Assembly (NCBI RefSeq): GCF_001430825.1
Contig: NZ_CP010535.1
Span: forward strand, 1,964,501-2,028,500
DNA from: Sediminicola sp. YIK13
Lineage (GTDB): Bacteria; Bacteroidota; Bacteroidia; Flavobacteriales; Flavobacteriaceae
Reading direction: 5' to 3'
Length of the DNA: 64,000 nt
Shown one piece after another: positions 18,162 to 29,000 of this stretch. The number at the start of each line of letters is the position of its first letter. Positions within the stretch are counted from its first letter, which is position 1. The notes beneath the pieces are model-generated. The model ran no database searches and was not told the origin of the DNA. It was given only the letters and a program-made list of their open reading frames with translations. A program made the position numbers and the translations under genes.

Positions 18162-19449
18162 AACACTTCTTTAAAACTGTACTATATAAATCTATCCAAT
18201 CTATTTTACTCTCGCCCCCAAGCAATTCATTGGAAAAAACACTGATAAGCTCTCCTTTAACCTCTTTGGTCTCCTTATACAAGAAGGCTATCTTTTCCAT
18301 GATCTCTTCCTTATCCTTATATTTCATCAAAGCATAATCGTGAACTGCAAATGGATGCACTTTAATGGGCTGTTGCAATTCCAAAGTAATATCATAAAAG
18401 AAAAAAGGCGTACAGGTACCTGCCCTGAACCCAATTTCGTGGGTATATCCCATGGTGTAATCATCGGTGAATTCTGTTTCCACCAGATTGCGATAGGTTG
18501 TTGGAATATCCACTCTGTTATACCGCATCCTAGAAGCATTAATTGGCCTATTGATTACCTGTGACAACTGTTTTTTCTCCTCCTTTAATAAGGCAATATT
18601 GTCAAAGGAGCTATACGAGGCACCCAAGGCAACTATACTGTAGTCGGCCACCGATTTTATCAAATACCTAAATCTGTTGCTATTTGGCGATACATTTTTA
18701 TCATACGTGGAATATTCAGCAAATTGGAAAAAGAACATGCTGCCTACCCCATAATTTTTATGAAGTTCTATAAGACTGGAGAAATTATCATAAGGATCCA
18801 ATCCTGGATTAAGCCAAACCATAAAACGCTCTGCCACACGTTTAAATTTTAAGGAACCTAAATCCAAAACCAAACCAGCAAGACTTCTAACAAAACCCCT
18901 ATGAGCGTAACAATGGGAGGTAGTAACATCTATAAGGGATGTATAAGAAAACCCCCTTTCTTCCACCTCCATATTGGGAAACCTCTCCTTTAATTCCTTG
19001 AGCAGCTGGAAGGCCCAAATATCGACCACAGGCCTTTCCAAAAAATCATTTTGATAGGCCAAACTTTCTGTGGGAGGAAACCTTCCATGCATGTCTTTTA
19101 CATGGGGCAAATATTCTTCGTACCTGGATATCAGATAAAAACTAGCAGCGAAAATATCAAAAGGAATATTACTGCGGTCCCCGGTAACGAAAAAACAGGG
19201 CACACCATCCCATTCCCCTATTTTAAATTGTAGGTCATTTATCCCCTGTTCGAAAAGAAGATCATTGCTTCGAACAAAAAACTCATTTTGCAAAGGTTGT
19301 TTGGTATAGGTTATTTTTGGACCGGTATGTTTGATAAAATCTTCTACCTTGGTAGTAAACACAACTTCAATCCCTAGAATACGAGTAAAAATATGCTTCA
19401 TGATGTAGGTGAAGCGGGAAGTAATTTTATGGGTATAAATCAACAACAT
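18154..19449 (-). CDS. Polysaccharide deacetylase-like protein
   Basis: A 431-residue cytosolic-looking product that starts MLLIYTHKITSRFTYI, has no signal peptide, and carries a central region (DPYDNFSSLIELHKNYG, then SMFFFQFAEY) and a C-terminal YTHEIGFRAGTCTPFFFYD segment resembling the NodB-like barrel of carbohydrate esterases. The canonical metal-binding HTxxH cannot be made out clearly, so activity is uncertain. From memory this gene is conserved beside the HAD phosphatase in Flavobacteriia. The 8-base overlap with yjjG indicates co-translation. Confidence 0.7.
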   Translation of the reverse strand: MLLIYTHKITSRFTYIMKHIFTRILGIEVVFTTKVEDFIKHTGPKITYTKQPLQNEFFVRSNDLLFEQGINDLQFKIGEWDGVPCFFVTGDRSNIPFDIFAASFYLISRYEEYLPHVKDMHGRFPPTESLAYQNDFLERPVVDIWAFQLLKELKERFPNMEVEERGFSYTSLIDVTTSHCYAHRGFVRSLAGLVLDLGSLKFKRVAERFMVWLNPGLDPYDNFSSLIELHKNYGVGSMFFFQFAEYSTYDKNVSPNSNRFRYLIKSVADYSIVALGASYSSFDNIALLKEEKKQLSQVINRPINASRMRYNRVDIPTTYRNLVETEFTDDYTMGYTHEIGFRAGTCTPFFFYDITLELQQPIKVHPFAVHDYALMKYKDKEEIMEKIAFLYKETKEVKGELISVFSNELLGGESKIDWIDLYSTVLKKCYV

Positions 19450-19490
19450 AGTTTCCTATAATTCCAAGTATAATAATTTCCGAACATTAT

Positions 19491-20189
19491 TTATAGCATG
19501 GCGTTATCCGCAAAGCTAAAATAATCTTGCTGGGTAATGATCACATGATCCAAAACTTTTATATCCAAAGCCTCCGCAGCTAATTTTAGTTTACTGGTCA
19601 CCTGCTTATCAGCTTCACTTGGTCTTAACGTGCCCGATGGATGATTATGTGCCAATATCAGACCCACTGCACCCAGTTCCAGTGCCTGTTTCAGCACTAA
19701 GCGCACATCCACCAAAGTACCAGTGATCCCTCCTTTGCTCAAAAGAGCGGAGAGCATCACTTTATTTGCATTGTTCAGGTATACAATCCAAAACTCCTCA
19801 TGGGGAAGTTCCCCCATCATTGGTTGCAACAGTTCGAACACGCTATTACTACTTGTTATCTTAGTAATCTTCTGTGCTGCTTCCCCTCTTCTTCTCCTAC
19901 CTATTTCAAGGGCTGCTGCTATGGTTACAGCTTTGGCTTCCCCAATCCCCTTAAACTGCATTAACTGTTTTATGGAAAGTTTTCCCAGTTCGTTCAGGTT
20001 ATTGTTGGCCGATGCCAATATCCTTTTTGCAAGTTCTACAGCACTTTCATTTCTTCCACCTGTTCCTATCAAAATTGCAATCAGTTCAGCATCTGAAAGA
20101 ACGGATTTACCCTTATGCACCAATTTTTCTCTAGGTTTGTCATCATTGGACCAATGCTTAATAGAGAAATAAGTCGATTTTTCTTGCAT
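19491..20189 (-). CDS. radC: RadC-family JAB/MPN-domain protein
   Basis: A 232-residue protein with an N-terminal helix-hairpin-helix (about 30-100; FKGIGEAKAVTIAAALEIGRR) and a C-terminal JAB/MPN metallopeptidase-like domain with HNHPSG (181-186), the conserved Glu of the HxH-x-S-x10-D metal site, and EAD downstream. Historically called a DNA-repair protein, but its biochemical role is not established. Length is normal. It is separated from mpl by 80 bases and probably has its own promoter: a TATCTTTA box on the minus strand at 20201-20194 is one base off the consensus. Confidence 0.88.
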   Translation of the reverse strand: MQEKSTYFSIKHWSNDDKPREKLVHKGKSVLSDAELIAILIGTGGRNESAVELAKRILASANNNLNELGKLSIKQLMQFKGIGEAKAVTIAAALEIGRRRRGEAAQKITKITSSNSVFELLQPMMGELPHEEFWIVYLNNANKVMLSALLSKGGITGTLVDVRLVLKQALELGAVGLILAHNHPSGTLRPSEADKQVTSKLKLAAEALDIKVLDHVIITQQDYFSFADNAML

Positions 20190-20269
20190 CTGTTAAAGAT
20201 AGCAAACAAAATAGTCCAAAATGATATCCTAGAAAAAAATCTATTCCCAGCCTATAACCAGCGTCGCTC

Positions 20270-21628
20270 TCAATTGTCCATAAGGCCTTTTACCTCATCG
20301 AAATCCAATCCCCCATAATTCCCGGAACTCATAAGTAGGAGTACGGAATCATCAAAATTTTGTCGGAACAGGAATTCTTTGAAAGAAAGTGCATCGGTAT
20401 AAATTTTAAGATCGGTTCTTTCAAATGCCGCTGCTATTTGGTCCTTGGTCACTTCCTCCAGTTGTTTGATCTTAACAGATTCAGGAGAATAAAAAACCAC
20501 GGCCTCGTCAGCAAACTCCAGTGCCCCTTTATATTCCTTTAAAAATTCCGCATTCAAACTGCTATATGTATGCAGTTCCAGACAAGCCAAGAGCTTTTTG
20601 TCTTTATACTGCTCCTTGACAGCCCTTGTTGTTGCCGCTACCTTACTTGGCGAATGGGCAAAATCCTTGTACGCTATGCTACTTCTTCCTTCCCCTATTT
20701 TTTCCAACCGTTTGGAGGCGCCTTTAAAGGTGGCTATTGCCTCATAAAAGTCGGCCTCATCAATCCCCATATTTTGACATATCCACTTGGCTCCTGCCAA
20801 ATTGCTAAGGTTGTGCTTTCCAAATACCCCTATAGGCATTGGCCCCTCTTCGGTCTCCAATAGGGTCTCACCATTTTCCACAGTATAAGCAGGTGTTTCA
20901 TAGGGCAATTTCCGAATGGAGTTCTCAGAAGCTTCCACTACTCTCTTTACCTCGGAATCTTCTATGTTATAGGTGATGCTTCCTCCTTTGACGATACTGT
21001 CCACGAATATCTGAAACTGCTCCACGTAGTTCTCATAGGTAGGGAATACATTGATATGGTCCCATGCAATTCCACTTAGTAAAGCAATATTGGGCTTGTA
21101 CAAATGGAACTTGGGTCTTCTATCTATGGGAGAAGACAAATACTCATCCCCTTCCAAAACTATAAAATCATTTTCTTCTGTTAAATGCACCATTCGGTCA
21201 AAGCCCTCCAATTGAGCGCCCACCATATAATCAACTTGCCTATCGTGATAATCCAAAACGTGTAGAATCATGGAGGTAATGGTTGTTTTGCCATGGCTGC
21301 CACCTATGACTACCCTAGTTTTATGCTTGGATTGCTCATATAAAAATTCAGGATAGGAATAGATCTTCAAACCCATATCTTGGGCCTTTAGCAATTCGGG
21401 ATTATTTGGTTTGGCGTGCATTCCCAAAATAACGGCATCCAATCCTTGGTGGATATTCTCAGGATACCAACCAAAAGCTTTGGGCAAGAGACCTTTGGCT
21501 TCCAACCTCCCTTTGGAAGGTTCAAATATTACGTCATCGCTCCCGGTAATGACATAGCCTTTATGGTGTAGGGCCAGCGCCAGATTGTGCATGGCACTTC
21601 CGCCAATTGCTATAAAATGAATGTGCAT
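20270..21628 (-). CDS. mpl: Mur ligase, Mpl-like (murein tripeptide recycling)
   Basis: Mpl joins UDP-MurNAc to the recycled tripeptide L-Ala-gamma-D-Glu-meso-DAP in peptidoglycan recycling. The 452-residue product has a Rossmann domain (IHFIAIGGSAMHNLALAL), the ATP-binding loop GGSHGKTT (109-116), the ALLSGIAWDHINVFPTYENY segment typical of Mur ligases, and FAHSPSKVAATTRAVKEQY in the C-terminal domain. The opening HFIAIGG with M in the first loop and the length match Mpl better than MurC. The exact substrate is inferred. Confidence 0.85.
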   Translation of the reverse strand: MHIHFIAIGGSAMHNLALALHHKGYVITGSDDVIFEPSKGRLEAKGLLPKAFGWYPENIHQGLDAVILGMHAKPNNPELLKAQDMGLKIYSYPEFLYEQSKHKTRVVIGGSHGKTTITSMILHVLDYHDRQVDYMVGAQLEGFDRMVHLTEENDFIVLEGDEYLSSPIDRRPKFHLYKPNIALLSGIAWDHINVFPTYENYVEQFQIFVDSIVKGGSITYNIEDSEVKRVVEASENSIRKLPYETPAYTVENGETLLETEEGPMPIGVFGKHNLSNLAGAKWICQNMGIDEADFYEAIATFKGASKRLEKIGEGRSSIAYKDFAHSPSKVAATTRAVKEQYKDKKLLACLELHTYSSLNAEFLKEYKGALEFADEAVVFYSPESVKIKQLEEVTKDQIAAAFERTDLKIYTDALSFKEFLFRQNFDDSVLLLMSSGNYGGLDFDEVKGLMDN

Positions 21629-21772
21629 TTAATCAATTTTAAAAAGGTAAAGATAAGGATTGCACAAGCCTAATAAAATATAAATCATCCGTTTTTGAAC
21701 TACACCCAACACCTTTTTTAAGGGACCCCGAATATTGAATATTGCTTATATTCGAAGAAAGAACAAGAACAT

Positions 21773-22090
21773 ATGCATATTAAATTAAAAGATGTAGCTC
21801 CAAAAGAAATAATGCCGGGATATCACGGAAAACTGGTTCATACACAAAACATGAGCATAGCCTTTTGGGAGGTTGAAAAAGGGGCAGAGGTTCCTGAACA
21901 CTCCCATATGAATGAACAGGTAATGCAGGTATTGGAAGGTAGCTTTGAATTTACTTTAGACGGCAAGACCCAGGTTTATGGGCCAGGGGATCTAGTGATC
22001 ATTGCCCCTCATATACCCCATAGTGGCAAGGCCCTTACCGAATGTAAGTTGATCGATACTTTTAGCCCAACAAGAGAAGAATACAAATAA
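21773..22090 (+). CDS. Small cupin-domain protein
   Basis: A 105-residue single-domain cupin. Motif 1 is PEHSHMNEQVMQVLEGSFEFTLDG (metal ligands His, His, Glu) and motif 2 is PGDLVIIAPHIPHSGKAL (last His). It could bind a metal and act as an oxygenase, isomerase or sensor; the sequence does not say which. It stops 2 bases before an SDR gene, so the two are co-transcribed and may act on the same metabolite. Confidence 0.85.
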   Translation: MHIKLKDVAPKEIMPGYHGKLVHTQNMSIAFWEVEKGAEVPEHSHMNEQVMQVLEGSFEFTLDGKTQVYGPGDLVIIAPHIPHSGKALTECKLIDTFSPTREEYK

Positions 22091-22092
22091 CC

Positions 22093-22878
22093 ATGAAGAT
22101 ATCTTTAATTGGAAAGAAGGCTTTGGTTGGCGGCAGCAGCCAAGGCATAGGTAAGGCCATAGGCCAGCAACTTGCTGCTAGTGGTGCGAGTGTTACGCTA
22201 ATGGCGCGAAGTGGGGATAAATTGAAAGATATCATTTCCCATTTGCCAACGGACCACGGGCAATACCATCAATACCTGGAGGTTGACTTTACCGACTTCA
22301 ATTCCTACAAGGAAACTATTGAGAAATATTTTAAGAATAATACCGTGGATATCCTTGTAAACAATACGCAAGGTCCCGCCTCGGGAGGGGCCATGGAAAA
22401 AAAAGTTGAAGATTACCAAACTGCTTTTGATTTGTTGTTCAAAACAGTGGTCTATACCTCGGAACTTGCTTTAAAGGGAATGATAGACAATAAATATGGA
22501 CGGATCATCAATATCTCCTCCGTTTCTGTAAAAGAGCCTTTATCCTACCTGGTTCTGAGCAATTCTATAAGGGCTGCAGTGACCACGTGGGCCAAAACAC
22601 TGGCTGCTGATGTTGGCCAATATGGTATCACTGTCAATAGTACCCTTACAGGTTATTTTGATACTAAAAGACTAAAAAATCTTAATAGTGCCAAAGCGAA
22701 GTCGTTTGGAATTCCCTTGGAAGAGGTGAACCAACAAATGCTCAAAAATGTTCCCATAGGCAGATTTGGGGATCCGAAGGAGTATGGATATCTGGTAGCC
22801 TTTTTAGCTTCTGAACAAGGATCGTTTATAACAGGAACCAATATCCCCATTGATGGAGGAATGTTAAAATCACTCTAG
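22093..22878 (+). CDS. SDR-family oxidoreductase with non-canonical active site
   Basis: A 261-residue short-chain dehydrogenase fold. The cofactor loop is GGSSQGIG (13-20) and the C-terminal FITGTNIPIDGG matches FabG-like SDRs. The catalytic Ser is present (NISS, 142-143), but the usual Tyr-x-x-x-Lys reads Tyr152-Leu-Val-Leu-Ser156: the lysine is replaced by serine. From memory there is an SDR subgroup resembling beta-ketoacyl-ACP reductases that lacks the full tetrad. It may be a binding protein or use altered chemistry. It is coupled to the cupin gene upstream and followed by a terminator. Confidence 0.82.
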   Translation: MKISLIGKKALVGGSSQGIGKAIGQQLAASGASVTLMARSGDKLKDIISHLPTDHGQYHQYLEVDFTDFNSYKETIEKYFKNNTVDILVNNTQGPASGGAMEKKVEDYQTAFDLLFKTVVYTSELALKGMIDNKYGRIINISSVSVKEPLSYLVLSNSIRAAVTTWAKTLAADVGQYGITVNSTLTGYFDTKRLKNLNSAKAKSFGIPLEEVNQQMLKNVPIGRFGDPKEYGYLVAFLASEQGSFITGTNIPIDGGMLKSL

Positions 22879-22907
22879 ATTATTCATGGGTACCGCCAAA
22901 TCAAACT

Positions 22908-22937
22908 AAAAGTCCCATAGGTATTGGGGCTTTTCTT
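22908..22937 (+). terminator. Terminator after the cupin-SDR operon
   Basis: AAAAGTCCC (22908-22916) pairs with GGGGCTTTT (22926-22934), with one G-T pair and a 9-base loop, followed by a T-rich run. Confidence 0.7.
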
Positions 22938-23065
22938 TTTTAAGCTCTCATTTTGGTACTCTATTTGCAAATAACATTGTAGTACTACGTGCGGATACCT
23001 ATTTTTTGATGGCCATTCCTTAATGTGCCTGACATACTTGAAAATCCATTTTTGTTCCTAAATTT

Positions 23066-26000
23066 ATGTATATGAAACACTTAGCTTTTTTCCTTCCTTT
23101 TCTCCTATGTATCCAAATGGGCCATGGGCAAATTAATGGGAACACTTCGTATGACTCCCTATGGAAGGAAGTATCCCAACTGGAAGAAAAATCCTTGACA
23201 AAATCCGCCTTGGAGGTAGTAAAGACCATATCCAAAAAAGCTAAAAAAGAACAAAATTCACCTCAGACAATTAAGGCATTATTGTATTCTTCCAAATACT
23301 TGATGGTACTGGAAGAGGAATCGCAATTGACCATTATAAATGAATTTAAAAGTGAGATTACCCAAGCCGCCACGCCCACAAGGAACATATTAGAGAGCTA
23401 TCTGGCCAACCTGTATTGGCAATATTATCAACAAAACCGCTTTGAGTTCTACAATCGGACAAAGACAGAAAGCAAGGTAGACCCAATGGATTTTAGGACC
23501 TGGGACGTGAGCACCTTATTTGAAGAAATAAGCATTCATTTTGAACGCTCCCTTGAAAACAAGGAAGCACTGCAAAAATTGGATATCAATCTTTTTAAGG
23601 ATATTCTCAATCAGCAAAAGGATTCCCGGGCATACAGACCCACCCTATATGATGTTTTGGCCCATACCGCATTAGATTTTTACAAGACCAGTGAAAATGG
23701 AATCACGAAGCCTTCGTATAAATTTGAACTGGATAACGCAGAGTATTTTACCCCAGCATTAGAATTCAGTGCCCTACCCTTAATTGAAATAGATAGCAGC
23801 TCACTTCAATTAAAGGCTTTGAAACTATATCAGGAACTTTTAAAATTCCATCAAAAAGACCCTTCCCCCTTAGCATTGGCAGATGTGGATTTAGAACGCC
23901 TGCACTTTATAAAACAATACAGCATCATTGAAGAGACAGACCAATTCTATTTGGACGCCTTAAAAAATAGTGCCAAAACTTATGAGGACGAGGTGGCAGC
24001 TTTATACAATTATGAAATTGCGGCATTATATGATCAATGGGCGAACAACTACGATCCAAATACCGATGTAAGCCAACAATGGAAGCGGAAAGAGGCATTG
24101 GAAATCTGTAATGCCATTATAGAAAAATATCCAAAAAGCAGGGCTTCTGAAAATTCCTTGGTCTTAAAAACACAAATTCTATCCAAGAACCTTCAATTAA
24201 GAGCTGAAAGTCATCTGCAAATAAATCTACCATCGCGAATCTTGGTCAACTACAAAAATATAGATGGGCTAAAACTTACCGCCCATATTATTAAGGAGGA
24301 AGAAAAAGCCCAATTGGAGAAAATTTATCCCATAGAAAATCAAATTGCCTTTATAAAAAAACTGCCGGTTGCCAAACAATGGACAGGAACACTTAAAAAC
24401 GTTGGAGACTATCAGAATCACAGCACAGAAATATTGCTACCTACATTACCGAATGGCTCATACACGCTCCTTGCCGAAAATGATGCTACATTTGCCTTTC
24501 AAACAGTACAGGCAACTGACCTCGCCATTGTACAAACAAGGGGGGCAAATGAACAGATGTTCCAGGTCATTAACAGAACCAACGGATTTCCAATTTCAGG
24601 CGCCCAGGTTACTTTCAGTTATCAAACAAATTACAACGGACCTTTAAAGAAACACAACTATGTCACAGATAAACAAGGCTTCATCAGCGTTCAGCTTTCG
24701 GGTGATAGATGGACAAATGTTACAATAACTGTTAGGTCCAAAGAGGATCATGCCACATTTGGAACGTATTTTATATCCAAAAAGACGGACATCAAAAATC
24801 CTCCACAGTTTAATTATTTCTCTTCTATTTTTCTGGATCGTAGCATTTACCGGCCAGGCCAAGTAGTCTTTTTTAAGGGAATCGTGATTCAAAAAAACAG
24901 CGTGTCCACTTTGGTTTTAAACAACACAAAAGTTGTAGCAACTCTCCTCAATGCCAATAATCAGGAAGTAGGTAGGCAGGAATACAAAACCAATGATTAT
25001 GGTTCCTTTAATGGGCAGTTCATTTTGCCCAATTTCGGTCTTACCGGGGAATATTCATTGGTCATAAACTCCGAGGAAGTTAATTTAAGCGGACAATCCA
25101 ATTTTTCTGTGGAGGAATATAAGCGCCCAAAATTTAAAACCAGTATTGATCCGTTAACGGAAACCTATAAAGTAAATGACAGTATTCTTTTAACCGGAAC
25201 TGCCACGGCCTTTGCCGGCAGTTCCATTACCAATGCCAAGGTTAATTATGCGGTGCGCAGGGTTGTTCAATATCCAATATGGTATTATTGGAGTCGCCCA
25301 TATGTAAAAAGTACTGCCCAAGAAATTGCACATGGGGAGACGATCACCGATGAAGATGGTTCGTATGAAATTAAGTTCAAGGCAATTCCGGATAGTAGTA
25401 TTCCAGAGAAAGATCTACCCATTTTCACCTATGAAGTCACGGTGGATGTAACGGATATCAACGGAGAAACCCATAGTACTTCAAAAATAGTAGCTGTAGG
25501 CTACCATTCCCTCTTGGCGAAAATAAAGGTTGCGAACAGGTTGGATATATCTAAAAGAGTTCAATCCATCGAAATTAGCACTACCAATCTCAACGGCCAA
25601 GAGGTTCCCGCAAAGGGCACCCTTAAAATATATAAATTAAAGGGTCCAGAGAACATCCTCAGAGAACGGCCATGGCCGGCTCCAGAATTTTCCTCCTTTT
25701 CAAAAGAGGAGTTTAAGACCCTATTTCCCCACGACTCATATTCCAATGAAGAAGATCCAACAAACTGGGAAAAGGGAGCTTTGGTCTGGCAAGCTGAGTT
25801 TAATACGGAAAAAATAGACAAAATAGACTTGGGCCAAATCAAATCGTGGGAACCTGGCAGGTATAGCATTGAACTGGAATCTAAGGATCGATTTGGCAAG
25901 ACCGTAAAAGATGTGGTGCATACTACGGCCTTTTCCAGAAAGGACAGAAAATTAGCGGATAATCAATTATTCGATCTCAAAACTGATAAGGATTCCTACG

Positions 26001-29000
26001 CTTTAGGAGAAACAGCAAAACTTACTTTGGCCACAAGCGCAAAATCCCTCAAGGTGACCTTATTTATTGAAAAAGATAAAAAAAATATAAAAACGATTGT
26101 AATACCACTATCCAACAATAGCAAAACTATTTCAATTCCAATTGGGGAAACCGATTTGGGTGGCTTTGCCATTCGCTATAGCTTTTCTGCCTTTAATGGG
26201 TTTGTCACTGGAACCCAAAGCATAAGTGTGCCCTACCCATCTGCCCAATTGGATGTGGAGACCATTACTTTCAGGGATAAGTTGGCCCCTGGTGCCGAGG
26301 AAACTTGGAGCTTTACAATTAAAGGACCAAAAGGAGAAAAAGTGGCTGCCGAAGTTTTGGCCAGTATGTACGATGCTTCTTTGGATTCCTTTAGGGAACA
26401 CAATTGGCATTTCTACCCAAAAGAAAAGTCTTCCTATCATTCCATTTACAACTCAAATGCTTATCAAAGCTTTGGAACCGTATATTTCAATACTAAAATA
26501 GATCAAATAGATAGCCCCAAGATTAGTCTTCAAGGATATGACTCCTTCAATTGGTTCAACTTTTATTTTGGAACCGGAAATAGAATGTACAGAACTGAAA
26601 TGATGATGAAGAATTCTGGACCAATTGCCGTGCAAGATTCAGATGTTCTCCAAGAACAAGCTATGGAAGCAATTACTCCAAATCCCATAATTACGGACGA
26701 GGCCCTTGCTGGGAATGATAACACTGAATCAGTAAAAGAACAGGTCCAGATTCGGAGAAACCTTCAAGAAACTGCTTTTTTCTTTCCTCATTTAATGACG
26801 GATCCAGAAGGCAACGTTACTTTTAGTTTCCTAACCCCAGAAGCCCTTACACAATGGAAACTTCAGTTATTGGCGCATACGTCTACCTTGGAGAGTACCG
26901 TGAAGACCTTTGAAGCCCTGACCCAAAAGGAACTCATGGTAACACCCAATATTCCGAGGTTTTTTAGAGAAGGGGATACCATCACCATAAGTAGTAAAAT
27001 AAGCAATCTCACAGATCGTCAGTTAACTGGTAAGGCCACTATTCTTTTGGAGGATGCCCTAACAGGGAAGAATATTACCAATGGTCTACTGTTATCTTCA
27101 GTTGAAACTAGCACATCTGACACGAAGGAATTTAAGGTAGTATCCAAAAACAATACACAGGTATCTTGGACAATTACAATTCCAAAAAACCTCCAGGCTG
27201 TCCAATACACTGTCATTGCCAAAGCTGGAGATTTTAGCGATGGCGAGCAGAATACCCTTCCCGTTCTTACCAATAGAATGTTGGTGACAGAAACCATGCC
27301 CATGTGGGTCAGTGGTAGTAATTCCAAAACATTTACGCTGGACAAGCTTAAGGAAGCTACCTCAGCCACGAGGAACAACCATAAGCTAACCCTGGAAATC
27401 ACCTCCAATCCCACCTGGTATGCGGTTCAGGCACTCCCTTATCTAATGGAGTATCCACATGAAAGTAACGAGCAGATATTCTCTAGGTTTTATGCAAATA
27501 CCCTAGCCAATCATATCACAAAATCAAATCCGAAAATCAAATCTGTTTTTGAACAATGGGCAAAATCCGACGCCCTAGTGAGCGGTCTAGAAAAGAATCA
27601 GGCTCTGAAATCTATTTTAATTCAGGAAACCCCTTGGCTACGAGATGCCCAATCGGAAACAGAACAGAAAAAAAGGATAGCCCTTTTATTCAATAGTAAT
27701 CATGTGGCCCAGGAACAGCAATTGGCATTGAATAAACTTCTAAACAACCAAATGTCAAACGGGGCATGGGCCTGGTTTCATGGAGGTCCTTCCAATAGGT
27801 ATATCACCCAACACATATTGGCTGGAATAGGGCGTTTAAGGCAACTAAATACCGGACTTTCCGGTGAGAATGCCAGACTACTTGAAGAAAGAGCTCTTGG
27901 CTATCTAGATAGGGAATTTATAGCCGAATTTGAAGAGATGAAAAAACGTACGGATAATATCAATAGGGATCATCTCAGTGCAATACAGCTACATTACCTA
28001 TATATACGCAGCCTTTTCAAGGACCAACCCGCATCTAAGAAAGTTCAAGAGGCTCAACAGTACTACTTAGGTCAGGCAAGGAAGTATTGGTCCAAGAAAA
28101 GCTTATTTGAAAAAGGACTGTTAGCGCTTGTATTCCATATGCAGGATATGGCATCCGAAGCCAAGAAAATAATACAATCCCTAGTGGAGAACAGTATCAT
28201 AAACCGAGAATTGGGCATGTATTGGAAGGAGAACACGGCTTCGTGGTATTGGTATCAATCTCCCATAGAAACACAAGCGCTCATGATCGAGGCTTTTACC
28301 GAGATAGGCAGCACGGACCCATTGCATCAACAGAACATAGAGCATCTCAAAATATGGTTATTAAAAAACAAGCAGACCAATAACTGGCAAACCACAAAGG
28401 CCACTGCAGACGCCATATACGCTTTATTGCTAGAAGGCAACGATTGGCTTTCCATAACCGATGCGATGGATGTGCGTTTAGGTGGCGACAGAATAGGACC
28501 ATGGAACCCAGATAGTCCTAAAAAGGAACAAATCCCTATTGAAGCCGGTAGTGGATATTACCGTACCTCCTGGAACGGAAATGAAATTAAGCCAGAAATG
28601 GCCGAAGTACAGTTGAGCAAAAAAGGGAAGGGCGTAGCCTGGGGCGCTTTGTATTGGCAGTATTTTGAGGATTTGGATAAGATAACCCCTTCAAAATCCC
28701 CTTTACAACTGGAAAAAAAATTGTTCCTAAAAAGGAATACAGATTTAGGGGAAGAACTCCAAGAAATCACCGAAGATACCCCGTTGAATGTTGGTGATCT
28801 AGTCAGAACCAGAATTGTAGTAAAGGTTGACCGAAAAATGGAGTTTATCCATCTCAAAGATATGAGAGCTGCAGGATTGGAGCCTATAAACGTTATATCC
28901 CAATACAAATGGCAAGATGGATTGGGTTATTATGAAAGTACCAAAGACGCAGCCACGAATTTCTTTTTTGATATCCTACCAAAAGGTGTTTATGTCTTTG

